Assembly: GCF_011250555.1 (NCBI RefSeq)
Contig: NZ_JAANMZ010000010.1
Span: 1 to 64,000, forward strand
Direction of reading: 5' to 3'
From: Bacillus sp. MM2020_4
Lineage (GTDB): Bacteria > Bacillota > Bacilli > Bacillales > Cytobacillaceae
DNA length: 64,000 nucleotides
Position numbers and translations under genes: made by a program. A model generated the notes under the pieces. That model ran no database searches, was not told the origin of the DNA, and saw only the letters and a program-made list of their open reading frames with translations. This document shows positions 27,198 to 35,871 of the stretch, one piece after another. Position 1 is the first letter of the stretch. Each line of letters opens with the position of its first letter.

Positions 27198-27482
<285 letters not shown>

Positions 27483-27518
27483 CTAGCTCGTTTTCCTAAT
27501 AATAATGGAAACGCATTA

Positions 27519-27548
27519 GTCATATCTATTGTAAAACTGTATGGGCAA
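27519..27548 (-). promoter_or_regulatory. Candidate sigma-A promoter of fer
   Basis: On the minus strand TTGCCC (27548-27543) and TATGAC (27524-27519) are 18 bases apart. Confidence 0.4.
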
Positions 27549-27708
27549 CTTTTCAATAGAAAAATACTATTAAAACAGTAGTTTGTTATTTTGTTTTACT
27601 TAATCTTTCACTTTTTTAATCACCAAGAATCCTCATTTCATGTTAAAATAAAAATAGAAATAATGGGGAATTTGTCGATAAAATGAAGGAAAATGTGGTG
27701 GGTCATAA

Positions 27709-28755
27709 ATGCTGCAGTTAGAAGCCATCATTCTATATTGTTTAACGCAATTGAATAACGAACGGACAATTTATTCCATCTTCCACCTTATTAATGGAAA
27801 AAAGTCATCGCAAACCATTCAAGATGCTCATTTGTTTTCATTAAAAAGATTTTTTGGCATTTATGACACATTAACACGTGCCTCCTTTGATGAAATCATT
27901 CAATCCATGTGCAAAAAAGAGTGGATTAAACATTTGGGAAAACAACAATATTCTCTTACCACCAATGGACAAGCAAATTTAGAAAACAATCCAGTGCCTG
28001 CTTATTTAAATGGCTGGAGCTATCAGCCGTTTACTTCGTTGTTTTGGGAAAGATTGACACTGTTTATTCAGGTCACTTCAAATTTAATTTTTGGAGAAGC
28101 AAGATATCAGCCTATCCAAAGCAACAAGGATGTTCACCAGTGGTTGAAAGCCGCAATAAAGGAAATGAACATATCGAGGAATGAGTTAGGGAACATGGTC
28201 TACACGGAATTGATCACATGTTTCGAAGAGACTGAGGAAATTGATCCGGCTATTGTTGTGTTTCGGTTAACTGGTTTCGAGCAAATTGGACTAACTTCAT
28301 TGCAGACTGCAAAGAAATTAAATATGGACATTCATGATTACCATATCGGATTTATTCAAACCCTTCATTATTTATTGCAAACGATTATGCGGAATCCCGC
28401 ACGATTTAGGATATTATCTATTCTAATCAAAGACTTGAATCAAAATGATGAATTAACCATTTCTTCAAGGAAAACGTGGGCCCTTTTAAATGAGGGATAC
28501 TCACCAGATATGATTGCAAAGTTAAGGGGTTTGAAGGTAAGTACGGTTGAAGATCATTTTGTTGAATTTGCTTTAAGTATTAATCATTTCTTGATCGATC
28601 CGTATGTTGAAAAAGAATTACAAAAAAGGATCATTGATATTTCTAGATTAATGGGAACAAGGCAACTTAAGCTAATCAAAGATCAATTGCAGTCAGCCAC
28701 GTATTTTCAAATACGGTTGGTGTTGGCGAAGTATGGTGATAGGGAATGGAAATAG
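27709..28755 (+). CDS. ypbB: YpbB, helix-turn-helix protein paired with RecQ
   Basis: A 348-residue protein of unknown role with a C-terminal helix-turn-helix (about 255-300: TWALLNEGYSPDMIAKLRGLKVSTVEDHF) similar to the domain fused to some RecQ helicases. B. subtilis YpbB has similar length and position. It overlaps the downstream recQ by 10 bases, so the two are probably made and used together. The ribosome binding site is weak (GTGGTGGG at 27695-27702). Confidence 0.88.
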   Translation: MLQLEAIILYCLTQLNNERTIYSIFHLINGKKSSQTIQDAHLFSLKRFFGIYDTLTRASFDEIIQSMCKKEWIKHLGKQQYSLTTNGQANLENNPVPAYLNGWSYQPFTSLFWERLTLFIQVTSNLIFGEARYQPIQSNKDVHQWLKAAIKEMNISRNELGNMVYTELITCFEETEEIDPAIVVFRLTGFEQIGLTSLQTAKKLNMDIHDYHIGFIQTLHYLLQTIMRNPARFRILSILIKDLNQNDELTISSRKTWALLNEGYSPDMIAKLRGLKVSTVEDHFVEFALSINHFLIDPYVEKELQKRIIDISRLMGTRQLKLIKDQLQSATYFQIRLVLAKYGDREWK

Positions 28756-30254
28756 AATCACTGTTAAAAAAGCACTTTGGGTATTCGTCATTTAAAACTG
28801 GCCAGAAGGAGGTTATATCGTCTGTACTTGCTGGAAAGCATACGTTAGCTATGCTTCCGACAGGTACGGGGAAGACCTTGTGTTATCAACTTCCGGGTCT
28901 TATCCTTCCGGGACAAACTTTAATTATTTCTCCACTTCTGTCCCTTATGCAGGATCAAGTAGAACAATTTAAACGATTTGGTGAGAAACGGGTAATCGCC
29001 TTAAATTCATTTCTATCTCCAAGCGAAAGGAATAATGTACTCCGGCATTTAAAGGAATATAAGTTTATTTTCATTTCTCCTGAAATGCTTCGCGTTCCAT
29101 ATATTATCAGGATGCTGCAGCAACTAACGATTTCGTTATTTGTCGTTGATGAGGCGCATTGTATATCACAATGGGGCTATGATTTTCGCCCAGATTATTC
29201 AAAATTAGGTGCCATTCGTGAAAAGTTAGGGGATCCTGTGACCCTTGCACTGACAGCAACAGCTACAAGCAGGGTTCTTGATGACATTTCGCTATCACTT
29301 GAACTTGAAGAAGTGGTAAAAATTGTATCCACAATTGATCGGCCAAATATCGCTTTCCATATTGAAAAATTAACAGATTATCATCATAAACAAGATCGGG
29401 TTATCGATCTTGTCGCAAGACTGCAAAAACCTGGAATTATTTATTTTTCTAGCAAAAAGGCAGCGGAACAAATGGCCGCCTTGCTTGATGAAAAGGGTAT
29501 TTGCCGGGCCATGGCCTATCACGGCGGAGTGGATCAAAACTCGAGAATATTAATTCAGCAGCAGTTTATTCATAACCAGTTGGATGTCATATGTGCTACA
29601 AGTGCATTTGGGATGGGCATAAACAAGGAAAATATTCGCTTTATCATCCATTATCATATGCCGATGCAAATGGAATCATATCTTCAGGAAATCGGCAGGG
29701 CAGGCCGTGATGGGAACCCAAGTGTCGCAATTCTTTTATACGCACCTGGTGACGAACAACTTCCGCTGCAGCTTGCAGAAGGGGAATTACCATCAGAACA
29801 GCAAATTGACTGGTTTTTTGCTCATGTGCAACTTGAAGAAACACTACCAGATGGCAAGACAGAATTTAGTCTGCATTTAAAAGAGCTTGGTGGTTTTTCT
29901 GATAGTCAGTGGAGAATTATGGAGGAATTCGTTCTCGCTCCAACTAAAATGGTTAGTTCACCTGAAAAAGTAAAAACTCAGGTAAAGGAATTTGTTAAGG
30001 AAAGATTAGAAGCTAAATTCAACCATATTTTTTTAATGAAAAGATGGGTGGAATCTCTCTCGTGCAGACGAGAATTTATCTTAGGATATTTTGATGAAAG
30101 ATTGCCAAACAAAGTTTCCTCCTGCTGTGATGTTTGTGGGCTGGAGTTAAATGGATATCAGTCTGCAGTAAAAACACCATTTTCAATGACAAGTGAAGAA
30201 AAATGGAAGGATTATCTTGCCAAAATTTTAGTCAATAGTGGGTTGAGTGAATGA
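28746..30254 (+). CDS. recQ: ATP-dependent DNA helicase RecQ (RecS type)
   Basis: A superfamily 2 3'-5' helicase for recombination and fork repair. The 502-residue protein has Walker A TGTGKT at 39-44, DEAHCISQWGYDFRPDY from 135 (DEAH box and aromatic-rich loop), motif VI QEIGRAGRDG, and a C-terminal cysteine cluster (CRREFILGYF and CCDVCG) that would hold zinc. It lacks an HRDC domain, as the short B. subtilis paralogue RecS does. The start is ATG 28746 inside the end of ypbB. Confidence 0.94.
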   Translation: MEIESLLKKHFGYSSFKTGQKEVISSVLAGKHTLAMLPTGTGKTLCYQLPGLILPGQTLIISPLLSLMQDQVEQFKRFGEKRVIALNSFLSPSERNNVLRHLKEYKFIFISPEMLRVPYIIRMLQQLTISLFVVDEAHCISQWGYDFRPDYSKLGAIREKLGDPVTLALTATATSRVLDDISLSLELEEVVKIVSTIDRPNIAFHIEKLTDYHHKQDRVIDLVARLQKPGIIYFSSKKAAEQMAALLDEKGICRAMAYHGGVDQNSRILIQQQFIHNQLDVICATSAFGMGINKENIRFIIHYHMPMQMESYLQEIGRAGRDGNPSVAILLYAPGDEQLPLQLAEGELPSEQQIDWFFAHVQLEETLPDGKTEFSLHLKELGGFSDSQWRIMEEFVLAPTKMVSSPEKVKTQVKEFVKERLEAKFNHIFLMKRWVESLSCRREFILGYFDERLPNKVSSCCDVCGLELNGYQSAVKTPFSMTSEEKWKDYLAKILVNSGLSE

Positions 30255-30859
30255 AACAGAAGTATCATGAATTAATCGCAAGTTTAACGGATAAAGAACT
30301 CCTTTCTCATTTATATGTAACACAAATCATTCTCGTAGGAATCTCATTTATTTTAGGTTTTCTTTTATTTGATCATTTTTCATATTTGGATCAAATTCAA
30401 CTAGCTGACCTATCTATTGTTACAATCGGTATTCCGTTAGGTGTCGCAGTTGTTATAGTTGATTTGGTCTTAATGAACTTGTTGCCTCCCTCCTACTATG
30501 ATGATGGGGGATTAAATGAAAGAATTTTTAAAAATAGAAATGTTCTTCATATAATAGTGATTGCATTTTTTGTTGCTTTTAGCGAGGAATTACTTTTCCG
30601 AGGAATCATCCAAACAAAAGTGGGTCTAATTCTAGCCAGTATTATTTTTGCTATTATTCATTATCGTTACCTCTTTAATTGGTTTCTATTTGTGAATATT
30701 GTCCTGCTTAGTTTTATCATTGGAATGATTTACGAATGGACGGGGAATTTAGCTATTACCATCACGATGCATTTTGTCATTGATTTTTTATTAGGTTTAT
30801 ATATTAAATTTAGACGAACAACCGTTTTAGATGAACAGGGAGGAGAGCTCCGTGAATAA
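30251..30859 (+). CDS. ypbD: CPBP family intramembrane metalloprotease YpbD
   Basis: A 202-residue protein of the CAAX protease and bacteriocin-processing (CPBP, Abi) family with about six membrane spans. The predicted active-site elements are Glu112-Glu113 with Arg117 (SEELLFRG), a His in FAIIHYRY and a final His in TMHFVIDF. Substrates are unknown. It overlaps recQ by 4 bases (ATGA) and ypbE by 8 bases. Confidence 0.9.
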   Translation: MKQKYHELIASLTDKELLSHLYVTQIILVGISFILGFLLFDHFSYLDQIQLADLSIVTIGIPLGVAVVIVDLVLMNLLPPSYYDDGGLNERIFKNRNVLHIIVIAFFVAFSEELLFRGIIQTKVGLILASIIFAIIHYRYLFNWFLFVNIVLLSFIIGMIYEWTGNLAITITMHFVIDFLLGLYIKFRRTTVLDEQGGELRE

Positions 30860-31571
30860 AGAGGAACCATACAGAGATCAAGCGGAAAGGCTAAAGCAAC
30901 GGATCCAAAAAATAAATGATAGGGTCGAAGACGGTAACAATGATAAATTGCCTCCAAGAGAGCAGGTACACCGACAAAAAAGAAAAAAGACAAAATGGAA
31001 GCTAAAATATCCACTTATTCGACTATTGGTCTTGTGTTTTATCCTCCTTCCGATCATCATTTTTAGTGTGATTTCTTATAGGGATCATGCGAAGAAAGTG
31101 AATGGGGCAGAGAAGACGTCCGGAAGTTCTGTAGGGTATGAAACCATCAATCTTGAAAAGTCTAATTCTGATGACAAAACCATTTCAGAGCAGTCTGAAG
31201 AAACAAAGGAACCAGATCAAGTTAATGACGGTTCGAATGTAGCGGAGAAAACCAGTGAAAAGCATCAGGATGTAGCAGGGCAGCCTGTTTCAGGCGTTCC
31301 ATCTACACCATCTAGTCCGGCACCAAGTTTAAATAATGACGCAGCCAATAAGCAGGTGACAGATAAAGATAGCCAGCCTCAGCCAGAACCCGTCAAAAAC
31401 GAAACAAATAAGGTGATTTATCATACGGTTACCAAACAAGATACACTATTTAAGATTGCGATGAAGTACTACCAATCTCAAAAAGGGATCGAGATAATTA
31501 AAAAGGCGAATAGGCTCCAAAGTGAAAATATTTATGTTGGTCAAGTCTTGAATATTCCGTTAAATAACTAG
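30852..31571 (+). CDS. ypbE: LysM-domain membrane protein YpbE
   Basis: A 239-residue bitopic protein: a charged cytoplasmic head, one membrane span at about 54-75, a long Ser/Asp/Gln/Pro-rich linker and a LysM module at about 190-236 that should bind peptidoglycan. The GTG at 30852 was chosen because GGGAGGAGAG at 30838-30847 precedes it and an upstream ATG lies within the end of ypbD without such a site. Position and architecture match B. subtilis YpbE. Its function is unknown. Confidence 0.88.
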   Translation: MNKEEPYRDQAERLKQRIQKINDRVEDGNNDKLPPREQVHRQKRKKTKWKLKYPLIRLLVLCFILLPIIIFSVISYRDHAKKVNGAEKTSGSSVGYETINLEKSNSDDKTISEQSEETKEPDQVNDGSNVAEKTSEKHQDVAGQPVSGVPSTPSSPAPSLNNDAANKQVTDKDSQPQPEPVKNETNKVIYHTVTKQDTLFKIAMKYYQSQKGIEIIKKANRLQSENIYVGQVLNIPLNN

Positions 31572-31598
31572 CCGATCATTATTTTGATCGGTTTTTTT
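31572..31598 (+). terminator. Terminator of the ypbB-recQ-ypbD-ypbE operon
   Basis: CCGATCA pairs perfectly with TGATCGG (31572-31578 and 31585-31591) and is followed by seven T. Confidence 0.92.
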
Positions 31599-31666
31599 GT
31601 CTTTTTAAAACATATTTTATGGGACAAGATCATAAGTATAGAGGGAGAAATGGAGGGTGATAACAT

Positions 31667-32122
31667 ATGGATTCTCCAATCCAATTACTTGAATACACGG
31701 ATCAAGCAACGAAGCAAATGTTAGAAAACGTTAGAAAAAAGAAGAAAAAGTTTGATACCACTAAAACATGGCATTTTATTTCAATATATGGAACACTTTT
31801 TTTTGCCTTTATTTTTATTTTGTATTTCTATGCAACGATTTTTAAAATCTATTCTTATTCCTTTTTATCCGTGTTATCGGCAACATTAAATGATGGAGCG
31901 GCTGTACTCTTGATAACGATAACTCTTATTGGGTTAGGTGCGATGAATCTTTTAAAACAACAAAAGGAGAAAAAAGAAAAGGAATATCAAGAATTACGGT
32001 GTGAAATCGTTGACCGAAGCAAGGATTTATGGAAAAGGGAAGAGGAATGGAAGAACCGCCATATCGTCTTTGAAATGATGAAAAAACTATATGACATAAA
32101 CCTTTACCATGAAAAAAAATAA
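31667..32122 (+). CDS. ypbF: DUF2663 membrane protein YpbF
   Basis: A 151-residue protein with two membrane spans (about 37-58 and 78-94) and a strongly charged C-terminal half rich in Lys and Glu that likely forms a coiled coil. It matches the DUF2663 family (B. subtilis YpbF, 147 residues). GGAGGG at 31652-31657 precedes the ATG. It runs towards the cotJ operon. No role is known. Confidence 0.86.
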   Translation: MDSPIQLLEYTDQATKQMLENVRKKKKKFDTTKTWHFISIYGTLFFAFIFILYFYATIFKIYSYSFLSVLSATLNDGAAVLLITITLIGLGAMNLLKQQKEKKEKEYQELRCEIVDRSKDLWKREEEWKNRHIVFEMMKKLYDINLYHEKK

Positions 32123-32147
32123 GAAGCAGGATTAAGGGCTGCTTCTT
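32121..32147. terminator. Bidirectional terminator between ypbF and cotJC
   Basis: A perfect 9-bp stem AAGAAGCAG / CTGCTTCTT has a strong T run on the minus strand (end of the cotJ operon) and a weaker ATTCCTTTT on the + strand. Confidence 0.88.
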
Positions 32148-32154
32148 ATTCCTT

Positions 32155-32724
32155 TTAGAAAATCGTCTTTTTATCGCGTTCTTCTTTTAATATCTCTACA
32201 GCTTCACGGAATCTTAGTGAGTGGACAATTTCTCGCTCGCGTAAAAAACGCAGGCTATCATTGATATCAGGATCATCACTTATATTTATAAGCCATTGAT
32301 ACGTGGCACGAGCTTTTTCTTCAGCAGCAATATCTTCATAAAGGTCCGCAATTGGATCTCCCTTTGCTTGGATATATGTTGCAGTCCAAGGGACTCCTGC
32401 AGCATTATGATAATATAAGGCACTGTCATGGTCTGCATAATGGGCACCTAGCCCAGCTGCCTTTAATTGTTCTGGAGTTGCATCTTTCGTTAATTTATAC
32501 ACCATGGTCGCAATCATCTCAAGATGGGCGAATTCTTCGGTACCTATATCCGTGAGTAATCCAATCACCTTATCGGGAATGGTATATCGTTGATTTAAAT
32601 AACGCAGTGCTGCGGCTAGTTCCCCATCGGCCCCCCCGTATTGTTCGATTAGGTATTTTGCTAGTGTTGGGTTACAGGTACTGACGCGAACAGGATACTG
32701 TAATTTCTTCTCATAAACCCACAT
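32155..32724 (-). CDS. cotJC: Spore coat protein CotJC (manganese catalase family)
   Basis: CotJC belongs to the manganese catalase superfamily and is an inner-coat protein. The 189-residue protein has the ferritin-like helices with metal-ligand candidates in EEFAHLEMIATM (about 63-74), and EEKARATYQ and EIVHSLRFREAVE in the C-terminal half. GGGAGG lies upstream of its ATG on the minus strand. It is the third gene of the cotJA-cotJB-cotJC operon, 70 bases after cotJB. Confidence 0.95.
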   Translation of the reverse strand: MWVYEKKLQYPVRVSTCNPTLAKYLIEQYGGADGELAAALRYLNQRYTIPDKVIGLLTDIGTEEFAHLEMIATMVYKLTKDATPEQLKAAGLGAHYADHDSALYYHNAAGVPWTATYIQAKGDPIADLYEDIAAEEKARATYQWLINISDDPDINDSLRFLREREIVHSLRFREAVEILKEERDKKTIF

Positions 32725-32794
32725 TCATTTCATCCCTCCCAAAATTACTTCGATAACTATCTAACACAAACGCTTGTTCAAGGCGTTTCCATTT

Positions 32795-33055
32795 TTATAC
32801 TTGCCAGGGCCAAGGGGTATCGTCCCAATTCCAAGGATAACCAGAATAACTATTTCCAAATTGCAATAGCGGTCCAAATTGACTTTCAAACTCCTTTTTT
32901 AACCGTTTTCTTTCTTTGGCATAATGATTAAATTGGTGGATGGCCTCAAGGTCATCATTGTGGGTATCTAAGTAAAGGGTTAACTCGACTAAAACAAAGT
33001 CGACTGCCTGGAGTTGCTCCATTAATTGATAATACTCAGCTGGAACTTGTTTCAT
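32795..33055 (-). CDS. cotJB: Spore coat protein CotJB
   Basis: A small coat-associated protein required with CotJA and CotJC in the inner coat. The 86-residue product has a helical body ([26 protein letters not shown]) and the tryptophan-rich tail [14 protein letters not shown] typical of the family. Its start overlaps the end of cotJA by 4 bases, so translation is coupled. Confidence 0.93.
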   Translation of the reverse strand: MKQVPAEYYQLMEQLQAVDFVLVELTLYLDTHNDDLEAIHQFNHYAKERKRLKKEFESQFGPLLQFGNSYSGYPWNWDDTPWPWQV

Positions 33056-33282
33056 GGAGCCATTCCCCCTTGGGCCTTCTCAGCAGAATTGTAGTATGGG
33101 TCATAAAGATCCTTCCAAAGTGTACCAGCCCGTAAGGCTTCAAGTGGTGCAAATTGAGGAAGATTGGGTGGTTGAAACCCCATATATAAATGGGGCGGGG
33201 TTGAATAAGTTTTTGTGGTGATTGGTTTACAAGGATCAAACGGACTCGCATACGGATGATACGATTTATGATGTGTATTCAC
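33052..33282 (-). CDS. cotJA: Spore coat protein CotJA
   Basis: CotJA is the first gene of the cotJ operon. I chose the GTG at 33282, which gives 76 residues, because AAGGAGG lies just upstream on the minus strand; a longer frame from ATG 33306 would include that site. The Pro/Tyr-rich sequence contains [23 protein letters not shown] and [15 protein letters not shown], which match the B. subtilis protein. Confidence 0.92.
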   Translation of the reverse strand: MNTHHKSYHPYASPFDPCKPITTKTYSTPPHLYMGFQPPNLPQFAPLEALRAGTLWKDLYDPYYNSAEKAQGGMAP

Positions 33283-33312
33283 AGTAGCCCTCCTTATATT
33301 CAGCATCAGTTA

Positions 33313-33340
33313 ATGATATGAGAGGTTTCATGATACATGA
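33313..33340 (-). promoter_or_regulatory. Possible sigma-E promoter of cotJ
   Basis: On the minus strand TCATGTA (33340-33334) and CATATCAT (33320-33313) are 13 bases apart, a moderate fit to the mother-cell sigma-E pattern. cotJ is sigma-E dependent in B. subtilis. Confidence 0.35.
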
Positions 33341-33426
33341 CATAAATCTTTAATATATTAAAGGATTTTTTTAGGGCTTGTCGAAGTATAATGGAGATGT
33401 AGGATTATTACTATGAGGTGATGTAA

Positions 33427-34062
33427 ATGTTCGTAAAAAATATTATGATTCCAAAGCATGAATCTTTTACTGTTCAAGCAGATGTTACGTTAAAAGAGGC
33501 ATTGTCATTATTAGAAACGCATCAAATTGATGGATTACCTGTATTACAAGGGGAAAAGTACTTGGGCGTTGCGACAAGATTTAATATATATGAAGGTTAT
33601 TTTCTTTCCAATCTGAAAAAAGAGGAATATTTAACCACCACCTATGTTCAAGATATTGTTTCCTATCAAAATAAGTATTTAGAAGGTGGGGAGTTATTTG
33701 AAAGGACGCTCCTGGATTTGAAGGACTTTCCATTATTGGCTGTAGTTGATGCAAATAAAAATTTTCTTGGTGTGGTGACACGTTCGGATGTAATCAGTTC
33801 CTTTGAAAGTGCCTTTGGTGTAAATCGTCCCGGGGTAAGGATTGCCTTTACCTCAGTCGAAACAGAAGGCCGGATAGCCCGCCTGTCTGAAATTGCTCAT
33901 CAATTCCATGAACACATCATTTCTCTAGTAACTTTTGATGAAACGGATAAGCTTGTCCGAAGAATTGTGATGAAGATTGAAAAGAAAGATAATATAGACA
34001 GGTTTACTAAGAAGCTTGAGGAACACGGTTTCCGAATATTAAGTATTCAAGAGGACGAATAA
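33427..34062 (+). CDS. CBS-domain protein with C-terminal ACT-like region
   Basis: A 211-residue soluble protein with two CBS motifs (about 1-57 and 74-128, including VKNIMIPKHESFTV and GVVTRSDVI), which usually bind adenosyl compounds, and a C-terminal region (about 135-211: GVRIAFTSVETEGRIARLSEIAH) that reads like an ACT domain. This resembles AcuB-type architecture, but the gene is not beside an acu operon. Its ligand is unknown. GAGGTGA at 33415-33421 precedes the ATG. Confidence 0.82.
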   Translation: MFVKNIMIPKHESFTVQADVTLKEALSLLETHQIDGLPVLQGEKYLGVATRFNIYEGYFLSNLKKEEYLTTTYVQDIVSYQNKYLEGGELFERTLLDLKDFPLLAVVDANKNFLGVVTRSDVISSFESAFGVNRPGVRIAFTSVETEGRIARLSEIAHQFHEHIISLVTFDETDKLVRRIVMKIEKKDNIDRFTKKLEEHGFRILSIQEDE

Positions 34063-34080
34063 GTAGGGTAAGAATGTTCT

Positions 34081-34113
34081 TCCTTCTCATACATTGTATG
34101 GGAGGGATTTTTT
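34081..34113 (+). terminator. Terminator after the CBS gene
   Basis: A 12-bp stem with wobble pairs (34081-34092 with 34096-34107) is followed by six T. Its right arm also holds the ribosome binding site of the small frame at 34114. Confidence 0.8.
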
Positions 34114-34197
34114 ATGTTTAAAAGGAGAGGGATGCTCTTTGTGTTCTTTTTTAGTTTAAGCGTGCTTTATGGTATGATTTCAATAAAGGTAAAGTAA
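34114..34197 (+). CDS. Possible 27-residue hydrophobic protein
   Basis: A short frame encodes a 27-residue peptide with a basic start (MFKRRGM) and one hydrophobic stretch (LFVFFFSLSVLYGMI). GGAGGG at 34101-34106 is well spaced before ATG 34114, and a second start at ATG 34132 has AAGGAG at 34122-34127. The ribosome binding site lies in the terminator hairpin above. I do not recognise a family, and the frame may not be a gene. Confidence 0.4.
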   Translation: MFKRRGMLFVFFFSLSVLYGMISIKVK

Positions 34198-34217
34198 GGA
34201 AAAGGGGAAAAGAATAG

Positions 34218-35006
34218 ATGATTTTGTTTTGGTTTGGACTATTCATTTTGGTATGTGGAATGCTTCTGCTCCTGTATATGGTACGTGAAGCATTTTTAAA
34301 TAAAGTAGTAAAGCATAAATTATTCTTTTCAGATTTTCCGGAGTCATTAGGCGAAGTGACCATTTTTTTTATTTCTGATATTCATAAGCGGACTATTTCA
34401 GATCAAATAATCGATGAGGTTAAGGGTAAGGCGGATCTCGTCATTATCGGAGGAGATTTAACTGAAAAAGGAGTTCCCTTTGAAAGAGTGAAAACAAATA
34501 TTGTGAAATTAAAACAGGTAGGCCCGGTTTATTTTGTTTGGGGTAACAATGATTATGAAGTGGATTTCCGGAAATTGGATGCCGTTTTACTCGATTTAGG
34601 GGTAAAGGTTTTAGCTAATACAGCAGTGACATTTGAGTCAACACAAGGGGAAAAATTATGTTTGCTTGGGGTTGATGACATGAGTCAGGATCGTGATCAA
34701 CTTGATTTGGCACTTTCAGACGCCGAAGTGAACAGTTTCAAAATAATTGCCTGTCACATTCCGGCAATCGTGAAAAAAATTCTACCCGAACATGAAATAC
34801 GCTTGGTGTTAAGTGGACATACTCATGGGGGACAGATCCATCTTTTCGGGTATAGTCCTTATAAAAGAGGAGGAATAAAAAAACTAAATAACACAATTCT
34901 TTTCATAAGTAATGGTTATGGTACAACTGCCCTTCCCCTGAGGCTTGGGGCGCCTGCAGAATCACACCTTATTACCCTTCAGAGAGGAACAGAAAAGTTA
35001 GGATGA
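34218..35006 (+). CDS. ypbG: Membrane-anchored metallophosphoesterase YpbG
   Basis: A calcineurin-like phosphoesterase of unknown substrate. The 262-residue protein has an N-terminal membrane anchor (about 3-22) and all five phosphoesterase motifs: Asp54 and His56 in SDIH, GGD at 78-80, GNND at 109-112, His in ACHIP and GHTHGG in the last third. Position and length match B. subtilis YpbG. The start follows AAAGGGG at 34200-34206. Confidence 0.88.
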   Translation: MILFWFGLFILVCGMLLLLYMVREAFLNKVVKHKLFFSDFPESLGEVTIFFISDIHKRTISDQIIDEVKGKADLVIIGGDLTEKGVPFERVKTNIVKLKQVGPVYFVWGNNDYEVDFRKLDAVLLDLGVKVLANTAVTFESTQGEKLCLLGVDDMSQDRDQLDLALSDAEVNSFKIIACHIPAIVKKILPEHEIRLVLSGHTHGGQIHLFGYSPYKRGGIKKLNNTILFISNGYGTTALPLRLGAPAESHLITLQRGTEKLG

Positions 35007-35080
35007 TTTAGACAATTCACCAACTGACCCTAAAGGCATACACTAAAAACAAGAGTTATGTCACGGCAGGGGGCAAAAAC

Positions 35081-35665
35081 ATGCGCTTAGAACGCTTAAC
35101 GGCCAATAAAATAAAAATTTTTTTAACCTCTGATGATCTGTTTGATAGGGGGCTTTCCAAAGAAGATATTTGGAAGGATTCAAGTAAATGGAATCAACTG
35201 TTTCATGATATGTTGGAAGAGGCAAGCGAGGAATTTGATGTTGATATCCAGGGGTCAGTAGCGGTTGAAATTTTCTCCCTTCAAGCGCAAGGTATGATAT
35301 TGATCATTACTGTTGATGAAGTAAAAGATGATGATCAAGATTTACTATATGATGGGTACATTGAAATGCAGGTAAGGGTGGAAGGTTGTGAAGAGCTATT
35401 ATTTGAGTTTAAAGAATTTGAGGATGTTATTGGCCTTTCAAAAAGGTTCTCTAATATAGAGTTATTTGGCGGGAGCTTATATTCTTACCATAATTGCTAT
35501 TATCTTTTAATGGATCAAGTAGATATCACAAAAAAAGAAAGGGCAGCCAGTATATTGTCGGAATTTGGTAATCCCTCCATTCTTAGTCCGTTCGTTCTTG
35601 CTGAATATGGGAAACAAATCATTAAAAACGGGGCAGTGGAAACCATTCTTCATTATTTTAAATAA
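35081..35665 (+). CDS. mecB: Adaptor protein MecB (YpbH), MecA paralogue
   Basis: A ClpC adaptor of the MecA/YpbH family that can target proteins for ClpCP degradation. The 194-residue protein starts MRLERLTANKIKIFLTSDDL (the N-terminal target-binding domain), has an acidic linker near 82-90 (VKDDDQDLLY) and a C-terminal ClpC-binding domain. GCAGGGGG at 35066-35073 precedes the ATG. Synteny between ypbG and gudB supports the MecB rather than the MecA paralogue. Confidence 0.9.
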   Translation: MRLERLTANKIKIFLTSDDLFDRGLSKEDIWKDSSKWNQLFHDMLEEASEEFDVDIQGSVAVEIFSLQAQGMILIITVDEVKDDDQDLLYDGYIEMQVRVEGCEELLFEFKEFEDVIGLSKRFSNIELFGGSLYSYHNCYYLLMDQVDITKKERAASILSEFGNPSILSPFVLAEYGKQIIKNGAVETILHYFK

Positions 35666-35687
35666 GGAATATAGGTGTAAAGAAATT

Positions 35688-35719
35688 AAAAGGGGTGCAT
35701 GCCCCTTTTCCGTTTTTTT
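35688..35719 (+). terminator. Terminator after mecB
   Basis: AAAAGGGG (35688-35695) pairs with CCCCTTTT (35702-35709) and is followed by CCGTTTTTTT. Confidence 0.85.
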
Positions 35720-35790
35720 GAAGAAACAAAACTGGATTGGGAGCGTTTTCAAGTATGTGCTGAAAAATACATAAATGTGCTTTTTTCACC

Positions 35791-35818
35791 TTGCATAAAT
35801 CAATTAAACGTGTATACT
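35791..35818 (+). promoter_or_regulatory. Candidate sigma-A promoter of gudB
   Basis: TTGCAT at 35791-35796 and TATACT at 35813-35818 are separated by 16 bases, 54 bases before the gudB start. Confidence 0.6.
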
Positions 35819-35871
35819 TGTGACTGAAAGCGGACAACATTCGTAAAAGAGATTTCTTAGGAGGATTACAA

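Noticed and set aside
33036-33251. Alternative minus-strand frame overlapping cotJA and cotJB
   Set aside because: It is in a different phase from both coat genes, has no ribosome binding site and no homology.
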